A stretch of DNA of 7,418 nt from Candidatus Phascolarctobacterium caballi (GTDB lineage Bacteria; Bacillota; Negativicutes; Acidaminococcales; Acidaminococcaceae), in NCBI GenBank assembly GCA_018065225.1, contig JAGHTS010000088.1, positions 1 through 7,418 on the forward strand, read 5' to 3'. The notes beneath the pieces were generated by a model. The model ran no database searches, had not been told where the DNA came from, and saw only the letters and a program-made list of their open reading frames with translations. Positions within the stretch are counted from its first letter, which is position 1, and every line of letters begins with the position of its first letter. Below are positions 5,956 to 7,418 of this stretch, in pieces. Position numbers and translations under genes: made by a program.

Positions 5956-5984
5956 ACTATACTACATTAACATACCGCCGTCAA
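5956..5984 (-). promoter_or_regulatory. Candidate internal promoter for acpP
   Basis: Minus-strand TTGACG (5979-5984, 5 of 6 to consensus) and TATAGT (5956-5961, 5 of 6) are separated by exactly 17 nt. The -35 box lies within the last codons of fabG and the -10 box just after its TAG stop. Transcription would start near 5949, about 26 nt before the acpP TTG, leaving the ribosome site intact. The -35 also encodes part of the conserved FabG end (HIDGG), so that match may be partly coincidental. Confidence 0.55.
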
Positions 5985-6711
5985 TATGTAAAGTTTGTCC
6001 TGTAACATAGTCCGCTTCCTCACTGGCAAAAAACAAAACCCCTTTGGCGATATCTTCCGCTTCACCCATTCTTCCCAAAGGAATGAACTTCAATGTTTCT
6101 GCCACCGTTTTCTCCGGCAAATTCGCGGTCATAGCAGTACGGATAAATCCGGGAGCAATAGCATTAGCAGTAATATTCCGTCCTGCCACTTCTTTTGCCA
6201 CAGATTTAGTCAAACCTAAAATCCCCGCTTTGGCAGCAGCATAATTTACCTGCCCGGCATTACCTGCCACACCCACCACGCTGCTAATGGAAATAATTCT
6301 GCCATAGCGTTGTTTCATCATATATTTCACTACTGCTTTAGTTACATTAAAAACACCTTTTAAATTTACACCAAGTACCGCATCCCAATCTTCTTCTTTC
6401 ATCCGTACCAGCAAGTTGTCACGGTTAATACCTGCATTGTTAACCAAAATATCAATTTTGCCAAATTCCCCAATAACTGCATCTGTCATAGCTGCCGCCT
6501 GATTAAAATCTGCCACATTGGCTTCAAAAATACACGCCTTTCTGCCAAATGCTTCAATCTGTTTTTTTACCGTTTCCGCTTCCTGACGGCACGCGCTATT
6601 GGCATAGTTGATAGCGATATCCGCACCTTCACCTGCCAATTTTAAAGCAATAGCCGCCCCGATTCCCCGACTCGCCCCGGTTATCAATGCAACCCTGTCT
6701 TTCAATCTCAT
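5962..6711 (-). CDS. fabG: 3-oxoacyl-ACP reductase FabG
   Basis: NADPH-dependent reductase that converts 3-oxoacyl-ACP to 3-hydroxyacyl-ACP in each round of fatty-acid elongation. The 249-residue protein is a classical short-chain dehydrogenase. The nucleotide-binding TGASRGIG is at 11-18, NNAG at 91-94, and the catalytic set is Asn116, Ser144, Tyr157 and Lys161 (Tyr and Lys in NYAAAKAG). These run six residues ahead of E. coli FabG numbering. The C-terminus GQTLHIDGGM is the usual family ending. ATG 6711 overlaps the fabD stop as ATGA, with AAAGGG (6720-6725) 8 nt upstream, so translation is likely coupled to fabD. Many dehydrogenases share this fold; the position between fabD and acpP makes FabG the firm choice. 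Confidence 0.97.
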   Translation of the reverse strand: MRLKDRVALITGASRGIGAAIALKLAGEGADIAINYANSACRQEAETVKKQIEAFGRKACIFEANVADFNQAAAMTDAVIGEFGKIDILVNNAGINRDNLLVRMKEEDWDAVLGVNLKGVFNVTKAVVKYMMKQRYGRIISISSVVGVAGNAGQVNYAAAKAGILGLTKSVAKEVAGRNITANAIAPGFIRTAMTANLPEKTVAETLKFIPLGRMGEAEDIAKGVLFFASEEADYVTGQTLHIDGGMLM

Positions 6712-7418
6712 GCTTTTTTCCCTTTCAAAAATGTCAAAGTTTTTTCCAAACTTTCAACATCTTCCACATTCAAAATATTTACATCTTTGGCAATGCGTTT
6801 AACAAACCCACTTAAAACTTTTCCCGGTCCAACTTCCACAAAAGTATCAACCCCATCATTAACCATATTTTGAACACTCTGTTCCCACAATACCGGGCTT
6901 GCCGCCTGCTTAACCAAAAGTTTTTTAATTATTTCTTTATCCTGTACCGGTTTTGCCGTAACATTCGCATACACAGGAACTTTGGCATCATGAAAAGGCA
7001 CACTATTGATAACATCTGCCAACTTTTCCGCTGCGGAACGCATTAACGACGAATGAAACGGTGCTGAAACCTGTAACGTGATTACACGTTTGGCACCTGC
7101 TTCTTTTAATGCCAAAGTTGCTTTTTCCACACCGGCAACAGTTCCCGCAATTACAATTTGTTCAGGACAATTAAAATTAACTGCTTCAACTACAACATTA
7201 TACTTTGCTTCTGTATCTTTACAAATTTTTACAATTTTATCCCCGTCAAGCCCAATTACAGCCGCCATTCCGCCTTTACCGACCGGTACTGCCTCCTGCA
7301 TAAAATGCCCCCGTTGCCTGACACTAAATATCGTTTCCTCAAACCCGACAACCCCTGATGCCACCAATGCAGAATATTCACCCAAACTATGTCCTGCAGC
7401 TACATCACAGGTAATGCC
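6708..7418 (-). CDS. fabD: Malonyl-CoA:ACP transacylase FabD, C-terminal part (start beyond the window)
   Basis: Transfers malonyl from CoA to ACP, supplying extender units to FabF. The visible 236 residues run in frame to the window edge; against a usual length near 310, about 70-80 N-terminal residues are missing. The nucleophile elbow AAGHSLGEYSALV opens the visible part, with Ser in GHSLG encoded at 7386-7388. Next come VRQRG with the Arg that binds the malonyl carboxylate, SAPFHSSLM with the catalytic His, and EVGPGKVL near the end. A reading that begins at the TTG at 7385 would be wrong, since that codon is Leu of GHSLG. The stop codon overlaps fabG by 4 nt. The promoter of the fab operon, and any FapR-like operator, must lie upstream outside the window. 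Confidence 0.96.
   Translation of the reverse strand, partial: GITCDVAAGHSLGEYSALVASGVVGFEETIFSVRQRGHFMQEAVPVGKGGMAAVIGLDGDKIVKICKDTEAKYNVVVEAVNFNCPEQIVIAGTVAGVEKATLALKEAGAKRVITLQVSAPFHSSLMRSAAEKLADVINSVPFHDAKVPVYANVTAKPVQDKEIIKKLLVKQAASPVLWEQSVQNMVNDGVDTFVEVGPGKVLSGFVKRIAKDVNILNVEDVESLEKTLTFLKGKKA

Noticed and set aside
1..7418. Mobile element, CRISPR, defence or novel accessory system
   Set aside because: All nine coding regions belong to well-known core families in expected operon orders. No long direct or inverted repeats, transposase, integrase or regularly spaced repeats were seen.

Overview
The window carries two core-metabolism gene blocks, every gene read from the minus strand. No mobile element, CRISPR array, phage or toxin gene, tRNA or rRNA was seen. 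The DNA is AT-leaning, with strong AGGAGGTG-type ribosome binding sites and some GTG/TTG start options. The order fabD-fabG-acpP-fabF-rnc is typical of Bacillota. The binding protein LivK has a signal-peptidase-I-type signal peptide and no acceptable lipobox, which suits a periplasm. Together these point to a diderm member of the Bacillota (Negativicutes, perhaps an Acidaminococcaceae/Phascolarctobacterium-like gut bacterium). That assignment is inference, not proof.

In transcription order (high to low coordinates), the first block is fatty-acid synthesis. It holds the 3' part of fabD (to 6708), fabG (5962-6711, overlapping fabD by 4 bp), acpP (5690-5923), fabF (4371-5615) and rnc (3676-4368, RNase III, starting 2 nt after the fabF stop). 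FabD loads malonyl groups onto the carrier protein AcpP, FabF condenses them onto the growing acyl chain, and FabG reduces the 3-keto product. Two signals inside this block suggest that acpP is set apart from its neighbours. One is a near-consensus sigma-A promoter overlapping the end of fabG. The other is a strong GC-rich hairpin between acpP and fabF.

The second block is a branched-chain amino acid (LIV/HAAT family) ABC transporter. It has its own near-consensus promoter (3618-3646), then livK (2440-3573, binding protein), a 69-nt gap with an 8-bp hairpin, livH (1441-2370, permease), livM (371-1438, permease) and the first 126 codons of livG (1-378, ATPase). livF, normally next, would lie beyond the window edge.

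The block is ordinary core genome and I found no convincing undescribed system. The points most worth a second look are an Arg in place of the first Gly of the LivG Walker A motif, the acpP internal promoter plus downstream hairpin, the livK/livH hairpin, and an RNase III whose RNA-binding domain lacks the usual Lys-Lys pair.
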